A program made the translations under genes and the position numbers. The notes beneath the pieces were generated by a model. That model ran no database searches and was not told the origin of the DNA. It was given only the letters and a program-made list of their open reading frames with translations. This document shows, piece after piece, positions 15,035 to 23,676 of a DNA stretch of 35,244 nucleotides; within the stretch, counting starts at the first letter, position 1, and every line of letters starts with the position of its first letter. Source of the DNA: Proteobacteria bacterium UBA6908 (GTDB lineage: Bacteria; Pseudomonadota; Gammaproteobacteria; Acidiferrobacterales; UBA6901); the NCBI GenBank assembly GCA_002451085.1, contig DKBE01000026.1, positions 1 through 35,244 of the forward strand, given 5' to 3'.

Positions 15035-15502
15035 TCAAGGGCCCCGAACGGGGCCTTTGGTTTTTTTACGCCGCATGTTCCGGACGAGCAGCTTGTCCTG
15101 ATCATCATAGTCGACGATTACTATCCGCGATTCATGCAGTGTCTCCAGGACTTTTTCGGTCAACCCGGCATGCTGGGCAATTTCCTTGTTCGTCACGGGC
15201 TCTGGCTGCAGGAGACGGTGATTGTGCCGCCCGTAACGATGCACGTTCCACTCAACCCAGGCCAGCATGACCAGCAACATCCCGAGAATAATCATCCCAT
15301 AGGTACGCAACTCCACCAGCAATGCGATATAGCCGTCCTGCACCAGCATTTCATCCACAAACATTCGGATACCGGCGAGCCACATCACGAGACTGAGCAA
15401 CGGCGTGATGAGATAGAACCAGGCCAGCCAGAAAAGCGTCGTAATTGACAGCTCCGCCAGGCGATGCAGGTCGGGGCGTGACCAGTAAGGGCCGGCACTC
15501 AT
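15035..15502 (-). CDS. pgaD: PgaD-like poly-N-acetylglucosamine synthesis subunit
   Basis: PgaD is a small inner-membrane protein that binds PgaC and is required for poly-beta-1,6-N-acetylglucosamine polymerisation. In E. coli the pair is stimulated by cyclic di-GMP. The 155-residue product has two membrane helices, about residues 20-46 and 64-86, then a charged cytoplasmic tail of about 65 residues ending RRKKTKGPVRGP. I chose the ATG at 15502, which overlaps the pgaC stop (ATGA). An in-frame start ten codons upstream would lie inside pgaC and is less likely. PgaD proteins are weakly conserved, so the call rests on size, topology and last place in the pgaABCD operon. The tail is encoded over the terminator of the convergent gene. 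Confidence 0.8.
   Translation of the reverse strand: MSAGPYWSRPDLHRLAELSITTLFWLAWFYLITPLLSLVMWLAGIRMFVDEMLVQDGYIALLVELRTYGMIILGMLLVMLAWVEWNVHRYGRHNHRLLQPEPVTNKEIAQHAGLTEKVLETLHESRIVIVDYDDQDKLLVRNMRRKKTKGPVRGP
15036..15067 (+). terminator. Rho-independent terminator of the YccA-family gene, overlapping the end of pgaD
   Basis: CAAGGGCCCC pairs with GGGGCCTTTG (ten pairs, one G-U) around a GAAC loop, followed by G and a run of seven T. On the plus strand this is a classic intrinsic terminator 18 nt after the upstream stop. The same bases encode the last residues of PgaD on the minus strand, and on that strand no T run follows, so the element works in one direction only. Confidence 0.85.
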
Positions 15503-16737
15503 GGCACCCCACCTCGCTCCGGACTCGCCCAACGCACATAGCGCTCATTTCCGCGCCGGAATATGGCCTGTGGTATTGCTACAACTGTCGTCAGGCTGGT
15601 AATCATCCAGTACACCATCGGGTACCAAATGGCCCAATACAGGTTACGCAGCATGCCGCGCTCATAGCGGCTGTCCAGAAACAGGCCGACAATAAATTGC
15701 AGCACACACACTGTTGCCAAAACAACACCAGTCCACTTCGGGATCAGTGTCGGTACGGCCAGACTTTCGGGCCAGAATTCTGGCAGTAGCCAGGTCAGGA
15801 AAAAGCAGCACACAGTAAACAGCCAGGCATAACTCCAGGCCGCTCCAATCAGGTATTCCAGCAAGACCGGCCACATGCGACGTTCTGACCAGGCTCGCAT
15901 ACTGCTCCCATGGTGCATGGCGGCCTCAATACCGCCACGTGCCCAGCGTAACCGCTGCCGCCACAAGCCCGGCAATGTTTCCGGAACCACGATGCGTGAC
16001 AGGGCGCGGGGTTCGTACCGGACATCCCAGTAATGCAACTGCAGGCGCCAGCTGATGTCGATGTCCTCCGTCACCGTTTGCGGGGACCAGTAACCTGACT
16101 CATGCAGCGCGCGCTTGCGGTAACAGACGTGCACTCCGGATACGGTGAACACCCGGCCCAGGTCGCGCTGGCTGCGCTTGACCATGCCGATGATCGAGGC
16201 GAATTCACCGATCTGGATGCGCGCCAACAGTCCATTCTTGTTTTGCACCCTGGGATTCCCGGTAACCGCGCCGACGCGCGGGCCATTCATAAAATGCGGA
16301 ATCATCCAGAACAAGGCCTCTTCGTCCAGCAATGCATCGGCATCAACGCACATCAGGAATTCACCCCGGCTGGCATAAGCACCGGCACGCAATGCCATGG
16401 CTTTGCCAAGGTTGCGCTGTAACGTGATGACTCGCAGTGTTGGCTGCTCGCGCTGAAGATCAGTAAGCAGTTCAGCGGTGCGATCACAGCTGCCATCATC
16501 GATGGCAATGATCTCCAGGTTCGGGTAACGATTGCGGAACAACTGCTCAATAGTAGTCCGAATATTCTCCTCCTCGTTATGGCATGGAACCAGAACTGAG
16601 ACGAGCGGATAGCTGGTAATCTCCGGCGGAGAAGTTCCATCCCGCTCCCGACGCAGTGAAAACAGAATGGCCCCGATCATCCAAAAGAATGCCATATACA
16701 GCGGGTAGAGAAACACAAACATCGAGATACTGTGCAT
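15499..16737 (-). CDS. pgaC: PgaC, poly-beta-1,6-N-acetylglucosamine synthase
   Basis: PgaC is a processive family 2 glycosyltransferase in the inner membrane that polymerises UDP-GlcNAc. The 412-residue product has an N-terminal helix (about 5-27), then the catalytic domain with PCHNEEENI, D80-D81 in AIDDGS, VDADA (131-135), the TEDID catalytic-base region (223-227) and the QRLRW processivity motif (261-265). Three hydrophobic helices follow at about 290-390. E. coli PgaC is 441 residues. AGGA lies about 8 nt before the ATG, which is 2 nt after the pgaB stop. M6 is an alternative start. The operon context separates it from hyaluronan or chitin synthases of the same fold. Confidence 0.93.
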   Translation of the reverse strand: MHSISMFVFLYPLYMAFFWMIGAILFSLRRERDGTSPPEITSYPLVSVLVPCHNEEENIRTTIEQLFRNRYPNLEIIAIDDGSCDRTAELLTDLQREQPTLRVITLQRNLGKAMALRAGAYASRGEFLMCVDADALLDEEALFWMIPHFMNGPRVGAVTGNPRVQNKNGLLARIQIGEFASIIGMVKRSQRDLGRVFTVSGVHVCYRKRALHESGYWSPQTVTEDIDISWRLQLHYWDVRYEPRALSRIVVPETLPGLWRQRLRWARGGIEAAMHHGSSMRAWSERRMWPVLLEYLIGAAWSYAWLFTVCCFFLTWLLPEFWPESLAVPTLIPKWTGVVLATVCVLQFIVGLFLDSRYERGMLRNLYWAIWYPMVYWMITSLTTVVAIPQAIFRRGNERYVRWASPERGGVP

Positions 16738-16739
16738 AC

Positions 16740-18263
16740 TCAGTCCTTCCGGTCCGGCGGGACATGCCGACTGAACTCTACGGCCACCCGTCTCAACAGG
16801 TTTGGCTCATTCAGATCTGTTCGATCCACTATTCCATAATCCCGAATGTTAGCCTGTCGCAATTCCTTGAATGCAGATTCGATGCCCGATGGAGATGGCC
16901 GTGCAGGAAAACGGATCAGCACATAGGATCCAGGGCCCGGACGCAGTGCCTGGATGTCATGCGAATACGCTTCGCCAACGGTGACGGTGTGAAGCAGAAA
17001 ATCGCTACAACCAGCTGCCCTGTCGTTTCCGTAGACGCCACAGACCATGCCGGGTCGATATCGCTCAAAGTTATCCCGGAGCTGGGCTATGTCGCCGGGT
17101 GCCCAGTCTCCGGTCAGAACAATGCCATCGTACGGATGGCGGCGCGCCAGGTCCTGAAAGACTGACTTGCTCTTCACATTGGCGGGCAACAACAGTAACA
17201 GGCGATGAATCGCACCACTCGTTTGCAGTTGGTGAAGCACTGGATGCAGAATGTCATTGGCCACGGGAATAGATGAATTGCTGAAAAAAACCTGCCGGCC
17301 GTCACGGCTGAAGGGATCGACCACAACGGTGTTGACCCGCATCAGACGAACCCTGACAACCAATTGCCGTATCCAGCGCCTAACTTCATCGGCAGATTGT
17401 CCAGTGAGATCGTCCAGCGCCACCTCTATCAGCCGCACAGGCGGCTTTGGACGGCGAAAGAGCAGCGTTTCCTCGAAGTCGGCAAGCGTCCTGACCTTGT
17501 AGAGCATCAGCCGATTAATGCGCGGGAATGCCCGAACATCTGCCGGGCGGTCATCAAGCGTCAGCTGCGCGACCATTCCCAGGCGCGTTGCCTCTTCCTG
17601 ACCAATCGCATTGTAATGACCATAAGGCCATGCGATGCCGCGTGGCGAGCTGCCGGTCAGTGTCGCCAGTCGTTGCGCACTGTGTGCCAGATCGGTTCGC
17701 AACCGTTCACGATACGCCTTGTCGCTTTCGTAGCCAGACGATTGCTGATAACGCCGGGCAACCGCTGCCGGTGATTCATTTCCCATGGGGTCGGCGACAA
17801 CTCCCTCATGCAGGCGATCGGTGTGTGACAGGATATCCACGAGCGGTGAATGACTGATATGCCGCAACGCATCGGCGGAGAGCAGACGGTCTCGATACTG
17901 GTCAGGGATATCCTTTCGATCCAGCCACCCGGTCGTGACAGACAGAATGGCCGGATATCCAAAGCGCTCGAGGATTGGCAGCGCTATTTCCTGAAAACTA
18001 GCCAGGCCGTCGTCAAACGTAAGCATTACCGGCTTGTCCGGCAGCGATGCCTCTCCCCGTGCAGCCGACAGATAGGTGCCGAGACTGATCGGTCGATATC
18101 CCTGATCGCGCAAGTACGCTATCTGCTCACGAAACTGACTCTCGGTGATTGCATAGTGGTCCAATACCGTATTCCGTACGATATCGTGGTAGACCAGCAC
18201 TGGCAGCTCTGCCGCCGCCACGTTCAGGGTCGCGCACAACATCGCCAGAATCAGCCAGCGCAT
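16740..18263 (-). CDS. pgaB: PgaB-like poly-GlcNAc N-deacetylase with a short C-terminal domain
   Basis: PgaB partially deacetylates poly-GlcNAc in the periplasm so that it can be exported. The product has 507 residues with a signal peptide ending near AAAELP (residue 19). I see no lipobox cysteine, unlike the E. coli lipoprotein. The deacetylase domain has LPVLVYHDI, the metal-site pair D84-D85 in TFDDG, and H147 and H152 in SHTDRLHEG, whose five-residue spacing equals that of the E. coli metal-binding histidines. The C-terminal domain (about 275-507) corresponds to the GHL13 hydrolase-like region but is roughly 130 residues shorter than in the 672-residue E. coli protein. Its glycosidase activity is therefore doubtful. 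It lies 3 nt after pgaA. Confidence 0.92.
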   Translation of the reverse strand: MRWLILAMLCATLNVAAAELPVLVYHDIVRNTVLDHYAITESQFREQIAYLRDQGYRPISLGTYLSAARGEASLPDKPVMLTFDDGLASFQEIALPILERFGYPAILSVTTGWLDRKDIPDQYRDRLLSADALRHISHSPLVDILSHTDRLHEGVVADPMGNESPAAVARRYQQSSGYESDKAYRERLRTDLAHSAQRLATLTGSSPRGIAWPYGHYNAIGQEEATRLGMVAQLTLDDRPADVRAFPRINRLMLYKVRTLADFEETLLFRRPKPPVRLIEVALDDLTGQSADEVRRWIRQLVVRVRLMRVNTVVVDPFSRDGRQVFFSNSSIPVANDILHPVLHQLQTSGAIHRLLLLLPANVKSKSVFQDLARRHPYDGIVLTGDWAPGDIAQLRDNFERYRPGMVCGVYGNDRAAGCSDFLLHTVTVGEAYSHDIQALRPGPGSYVLIRFPARPSPSGIESAFKELRQANIRDYGIVDRTDLNEPNLLRRVAVEFSRHVPPDRKD

Positions 18264-18266
18264 GAT

Positions 18267-19607
18267 TCAGAATCTCTGGTGGAAATACACATAGAAGCGC
18301 CACTCGGTTTCATACTTACCGTCATACACGTTACGTGCCACGCCCCCGCCCGCAACCAGTGCACGGGATTCGTCGAAGTCATAATCCTGTTCATAACCGA
18401 GCGACCAGCGTCCATGAGTGCCATAGTCCTGCTGCGTATAGGCACTGGCACCGATCCAGAGATGATCAACATGTCGCTTGAAGGAAGAGGTAAAGATAAA
18501 ATCAGTACGGTGGACCAGACCAAGGCTGAAATCCCGACGTGGATTGAAATAGGCCGTACCATCCAGCGTGTTCGTGGACTGGTACCATTCCAGATACAGA
18601 CGCTGCTCGCGCAGTGCGCGCAGTTCATAGGCATACCCGGCGTGCGCGAAGAATGCGGTGCGCCGGTTCGTATCCGAGAAATCATAGCTACTGATTGTAG
18701 CCAGCCCATCCCAGCGATAGTTACGCGACTCATACGCGATTTCGCCTGATGCCTGGCGGGCTTCGACCCCGACAGCACGGGCCTGCAGGGGGATGTCTTC
18801 ACTGAACGAGGCATAGGCCAACGCCAGCCGCCAGTCATCACGCGGCTCGTAGGTCACTCGGGTCGTGCTCCCGGTCTGGCCGGAATCGCGCACATCGGCC
18901 GAGAACTCCTGATCCAGCAACCAGCGTTCATCAATCCGGTAGCGCGCACCAACACCGAGGCGGTCGAGATCTCCGCTCTGATACTGTTTCTCCAGTGCGC
19001 GGGTAAAGCGGTAGCGCGCATACACGCGGGTACGCTCAGCGATCTTCGTGCTGCCTTCGAGATAGGTGATCCACTCCGGGGCATCACGGTCTGTTTCCCG
19101 GACCGTCACCTCCGCGGCCAGTGCCGGGCGATCCTCATCGATGTTTTCATCAATCCGCAGCGCGAGGTCGGCCTCCAGAAATGCATTTTGCAGGGACACG
19201 TCATCCGGGTGACGCTGCAGTGCCTGGCGCGTCAGGTAACGAGCTTCTTTGGGTCGATTAGCATCCAACAGGCATCGGCTGACCGGCGCGACCAGATAGG
19301 GTTCCAGATCCTGCCGTGCGCGCAGCCGCTCGAAGCGCTGCAGGGCGTCCTGACAGTCGCCCTTCCAGATCGTGATGAGAATGATGTCTCGTTGCAATGG
19401 GTATTCATCAGGGAAGCGCGCCAACAACGGCAACAATACTCGCAACCCTTCTTCATACTGTCCAGCACGCGCCAGTTCAACGCCACGGGTGTGTTCGGCA
19501 TAGGTACTTTCAATGCCATCTGCGGAGAACGCAGACACGACGGTCAGTGGGTTCACGCAACAGATTGCGAACCACATCACAATTCCCAGGAGTTTTTGCA
19601 GTTGCAC
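18267..19607 (-). CDS. pgaA: PgaA-like outer-membrane exporter, short form
   Basis: PgaA is the outer-membrane porin for poly-GlcNAc, with periplasmic TPR repeats before a beta-barrel. This product is only 446 residues against about 800 in E. coli. It has a signal peptide (to about residue 27), a short helical TPR-like stretch (about 35-155, with RGVELARAGQYEEGLRVL and SLQNAFLEADLAL), and a barrel from about 170 to the terminal phenylalanine (YVYFHQRF). Aromatic alternating strands such as RWSLGYEQDYDF are typical of outer-membrane proteins. The chosen start is GTG at 19607, with AGGA about 10 nt upstream. An ATG at 19577 would also leave a usable signal peptide. The identity rests partly on being first in an operon with clear pgaB and pgaC. 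Confidence 0.85.
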   Translation of the reverse strand: MQLQKLLGIVMWFAICCVNPLTVVSAFSADGIESTYAEHTRGVELARAGQYEEGLRVLLPLLARFPDEYPLQRDIILITIWKGDCQDALQRFERLRARQDLEPYLVAPVSRCLLDANRPKEARYLTRQALQRHPDDVSLQNAFLEADLALRIDENIDEDRPALAAEVTVRETDRDAPEWITYLEGSTKIAERTRVYARYRFTRALEKQYQSGDLDRLGVGARYRIDERWLLDQEFSADVRDSGQTGSTTRVTYEPRDDWRLALAYASFSEDIPLQARAVGVEARQASGEIAYESRNYRWDGLATISSYDFSDTNRRTAFFAHAGYAYELRALREQRLYLEWYQSTNTLDGTAYFNPRRDFSLGLVHRTDFIFTSSFKRHVDHLWIGASAYTQQDYGTHGRWSLGYEQDYDFDESRALVAGGGVARNVYDGKYETEWRFYVYFHQRF

Positions 19608-19708
19608 CCCGATGTCCTCAGCCTGCCGAGCTTGTTAGTCGTGTCCCTTTGGCAGTCGACAGGTATGCGTATCCCGTGCTTGCAACCAACCTGCTTAAAG
19701 AATAGCGG

Positions 19709-21032
<1,324 letters not shown>

Positions 21033-21038
21033 CTATGG

Positions 21039-21344
21039 TTATTCGTTGACCTGCGCGGTCCATGACACAACATGTCCCGCCGGTAAATCATTCTTGAGGC
21101 GGCTCAGAATGCGTCGCACCTTTTCCGGTGTATCGAAAAACTCGATGACCACCGGCAAATCCAGCGACAGGTCCAGCAGTGTCGAAGAGTGCACCACGCC
21201 GGAACGCCCGAAACCACTGGTGCCACGGAACACCGTCACACCACGCACCTTTTCTTCATCGTGCAGCTTCCCCAGCAATGCCTTCAGGCGCTTCTCGCTC
21301 TCGGTAAGGTAGATCCGCACCATGGTGATATCGCTATGCTTCAT
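21039..21344 (-). CDS. DUF190 family protein, PII-like partner of CrcB
   Basis: This is a small cytoplasmic protein of 101 residues in the DUF190 family, which has a ferredoxin-like fold resembling PII signalling proteins. Family-typical parts are the first strand (MVRIYLTESEK), RGVTVFRGTSGFG and the final strand region LPVVIEFFDTPEKVRRIL. DUF190 genes often sit beside crcB, as here, which suggests a role in fluoride tolerance or control of the channel. No biochemical role is firmly known to me. The start at 21344 overlaps the crcB stop (ATGA). The frame is open much further upstream, but that part lies inside crcB. An in-frame ATG at 21323 is a possible shorter start. Confidence 0.88.
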   Translation of the reverse strand: MKHSDITMVRIYLTESEKRLKALLGKLHDEEKVRGVTVFRGTSGFGRSGVVHSSTLLDLSLDLPVVIEFFDTPEKVRRILSRLKNDLPAGHVVSWTAQVNE

Positions 21345-21715
21345 AGCTGCCTCGCGAGAATGACGCCGAACCAGGTGGCGCTCACACACAGGATCAGGCT
21401 GGCGAGCATGTTGGCGGCTGCCTTGGCCATGGCGCCCTGCTCGATCAGGTTGAAGGTTTCGATGGAAAATGTCGAGAACGTTGTGAATCCGCCGAGCACG
21501 CCGATCAGCAAACCGGCGCGCCATGCCGCGCTCGTACCCATACGCTCGACCATCAACACGAACAGGATGCCCATGGCGAGACTGCCGAGCACATTGACCA
21601 CCAGCGTACCATAGGGAAAGCCGCGTCCGGCCAGAGAATATACCCAGTTCGAGAGTCCGTAACGCAGCACGCTGCCAAGGGCACCGCCGGCGGCGATCGC
21701 AATGACCTGGCTCAT
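21341..21715 (-). CDS. crcB: fluoride channel CrcB/FluC
   Basis: CrcB (FluC) is a dimeric inner-membrane channel that lets fluoride leave the cytoplasm. The 124-residue protein has four hydrophobic segments and the signature elements GGALGSVLRYGLSNW (10-24), GTLVVNVLGS with the conserved Asn at 41, and GGFTTFSTFSIE (75-86), which holds the channel-lining phenylalanines and the central sodium-site region. It overlaps both neighbours by four bases, so rarA, crcB and the DUF190 gene appear translationally coupled. No fluoride riboswitch precedes it, since it begins inside rarA. Expression is therefore presumably constitutive with the operon. Confidence 0.96.
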   Translation of the reverse strand: MSQVIAIAAGGALGSVLRYGLSNWVYSLAGRGFPYGTLVVNVLGSLAMGILFVLMVERMGTSAAWRAGLLIGVLGGFTTFSTFSIETFNLIEQGAMAKAAANMLASLILCVSATWFGVILARQL

Positions 21716-23058
21716 CGCGGCTTGACCTTCCTGTCCAGCGTGCGCAATTGCGCAAGCCGTTCAGCAATTTTCAACTCGAGCCCGCGCGCGACTGGCTGAT
21801 AATAGTGGCGTACACCGAGTTCCTCGGGAAAATACTGCTCCCCGGCCGCGTAGCCTTCCGGCTCGTCGTGCGCGTAGCGATAGGTCTTGCCATAGCCAAG
21901 CTCCTTCATGAGCCCGGTCGGGGCATTACGCAAATGAATCGGCACTTCGAGCGAACCTTGTTCACGGGCATCCTGCATCGCGGCACCAAAAGCGCTGTAG
22001 ACAGCATTGCTTTTCGGGACAGCAGCCAGGTAAACGATCGCTTGGGCGATAGCGAGTTCGCCTTCAGGGCTGCCGAGGCGTTCCTGCACGTCCCAGGCAT
22101 TCAGCGCCAGGGTCAGTGCACGCGGGTCGGCGTTACCGATGTCTTCACTGGCCATGCGCACCACCCGGCGTGCGATGTACAGCGGTTCGCAACCGCCATC
22201 AAGCATGCGTGCGTACCAGTAGAGGGCGGCATCCGGTGATGAACCGCGAACGGATTTGTGCAGTGCGGAGATCTGGTCGTAGAACGCCTCGCCGCGCTTG
22301 TCGAAGCGTCGCACCCCGCCGGTGATCAGTTCCTGCACCACGGACTCGGTAACGGTTAGCCGGCCGTTGACCGGTTCGGCCAAATCAGCAGCCAGTTCCA
22401 GGAGGTTTAGTGCACGACGGGCATCGCCGTCAGCGGCGCGGGCCAGCAGGTCACGCAGTGGCTCGGCAATCTCGAGCTGGAGATGGCCAAGACCCTGTTC
22501 CATGTCGGTCAGGGCGCGATCGATCAATCGGCGAATATCGGGTGCCTCAATGGGCTTGAGCACATAGACCCGGGCGCGCGACAGCAGGGCCTTGTTGAGT
22601 TCAAACGACGGGTTTTCGGTGGTGGCGCCAATAAACGTTAGCGTGCCGTCTTCGACGTATGGCAGAAATCCGTCCTGCTGGGCCTTGTTGAATCGGTGCA
22701 CTTCATCCACAAACAGCACCGTCGGTTGTCCTTGGTCTGTACGGATCCGTTTGGCCTCGTCGACTGCAGCGCGTATCTCCTTGATGCCGGAGAACACCGC
22801 GGACAAGGCAATGAAGTGGGCTTGCTGGTGCGCCGCAACCAGTCGAGCGAGCGTGGTTTTGCCGCTACCGGGCGGACCCCAGAAGATCATCGAATGCAGT
22901 GCACCGGTTTCGATGGCACGGCGCAGCGGCTTGCCGGGACCGATCAGGTGCACCTGTCCGGCAAAGTCTTCCAGTTCCCGTGGCCGCATCCGGTCAGCGA
23001 GCGGCTGGACAGCCGTTCCAGCAGTCGGGAGTGGCGAGGACTGGGCCACGACGGTCAT
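21712..23058 (-). CDS. rarA: replication-associated recombination protein A (RarA/MgsA)
   Basis: RarA is a AAA+ ATPase of the clamp-loader-like MgsA/WRNIP1 family that acts at stalled replication forks. The 448-residue product, normal for the family, has Walker A in FWGPPGSGKTTLARL (about 59-73), Walker B in VLFVDEVHRFNKAQQDGFL and sensor 1 GATTENPSFELN. The C-terminal tetramerisation part contains DAALYWYARMLDGGCEPLYIA and ARRVVRMASEDIGNADP. The start overlaps the lolA stop by ATGA and the stop overlaps the crcB start by ATGA. Position after lolA matches the E. coli order lolA-rarA-serS. Confidence 0.97.
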   Translation of the reverse strand: MTVVAQSSPLPTAGTAVQPLADRMRPRELEDFAGQVHLIGPGKPLRRAIETGALHSMIFWGPPGSGKTTLARLVAAHQQAHFIALSAVFSGIKEIRAAVDEAKRIRTDQGQPTVLFVDEVHRFNKAQQDGFLPYVEDGTLTFIGATTENPSFELNKALLSRARVYVLKPIEAPDIRRLIDRALTDMEQGLGHLQLEIAEPLRDLLARAADGDARRALNLLELAADLAEPVNGRLTVTESVVQELITGGVRRFDKRGEAFYDQISALHKSVRGSSPDAALYWYARMLDGGCEPLYIARRVVRMASEDIGNADPRALTLALNAWDVQERLGSPEGELAIAQAIVYLAAVPKSNAVYSAFGAAMQDAREQGSLEVPIHLRNAPTGLMKELGYGKTYRYAHDEPEGYAAGEQYFPEELGVRHYYQPVARGLELKIAERLAQLRTLDRKVKPR

Positions 23059-23669
23059 TCCGTGATCACATCCACGCCTTTCGGCGGTGTGAATTGGAAG
23101 GTTTCGGCGCGGATCGCTGGATTCTCCTTGGCTGCCTTGAAGGTCACCCGGGTGAGTTGGCCAAACCCGTCCACCATCTCGAGCGTGCGAATCTTTCCAT
23201 TTTCGAATCCGATCCGGATGTCGTCAAAACCGCCATCGTTTTTCTTCGGCTTCATCTGTACCCAGTCCAGGTTTCCCTGACGACCGAGATCCTTGATGGC
23301 GAAATTGGCGTCGAGGCTGCCCTTTCCGGCCAGCAGCATGGCCGGTGTATTGCCGAGCGCGCCGGCCATGCGGCGCACGGCAACCTGTTTGAGTTCCACG
23401 TCATACACCCAGACCTGCTTGCCGTCGCCGACAATCTGCTGTTCGTACGGCGTGCTGTACTGCCAGCGGAACTTGCCGGGACGCTCGATCCAGACATTGC
23501 CGCTCGACTCCTGAATCGGATTCATGGCCTCGTCCAGCACCACCTGGTCGAAGCTCGCCTGATAGCGCTGTACCTTGGTAAAGAAGCGCTGCAGGTCCTG
23601 GGTCGTTGAAGCCGGTGTCGCAACATTCACGAACAGCAGAAACAGCATCAGCAGCAGGCGCGTCATCAT
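23055..23669 (-). CDS. lolA: outer-membrane lipoprotein carrier LolA
   Basis: LolA carries lipoproteins across the periplasm from LolCDE to LolB. The 204-residue product has a signal peptide (MMTRLLLMLFLLFVNVATPA) and a mature part with QDLQRFFTKVQRYQASFDQ, SSGNVWIERPGKFRWQY, and a C-terminal RAETFQFTPPKGVDVI. The frame is open well upstream, but that sequence lies inside ftsK and has no family similarity, so I start at the MM pair. Either methionine (23669 or 23666) is possible. It begins 7 nt after the ftsK stop and overlaps rarA at its end. The order ftsK-lolA-rarA is conserved in Gammaproteobacteria. Confidence 0.96.
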   Translation of the reverse strand: MMTRLLLMLFLLFVNVATPASTTQDLQRFFTKVQRYQASFDQVVLDEAMNPIQESSGNVWIERPGKFRWQYSTPYEQQIVGDGKQVWVYDVELKQVAVRRMAGALGNTPAMLLAGKGSLDANFAIKDLGRQGNLDWVQMKPKKNDGGFDDIRIGFENGKIRTLEMVDGFGQLTRVTFKAAKENPAIRAETFQFTPPKGVDVITE

Positions 23670-23676
23670 CTTCAGT

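Noticed and set aside
21716..22000. Fluoride riboswitch before crcB
   Set aside because: crcB starts inside rarA and the preceding bases are coding. I saw no crcB-motif structure.
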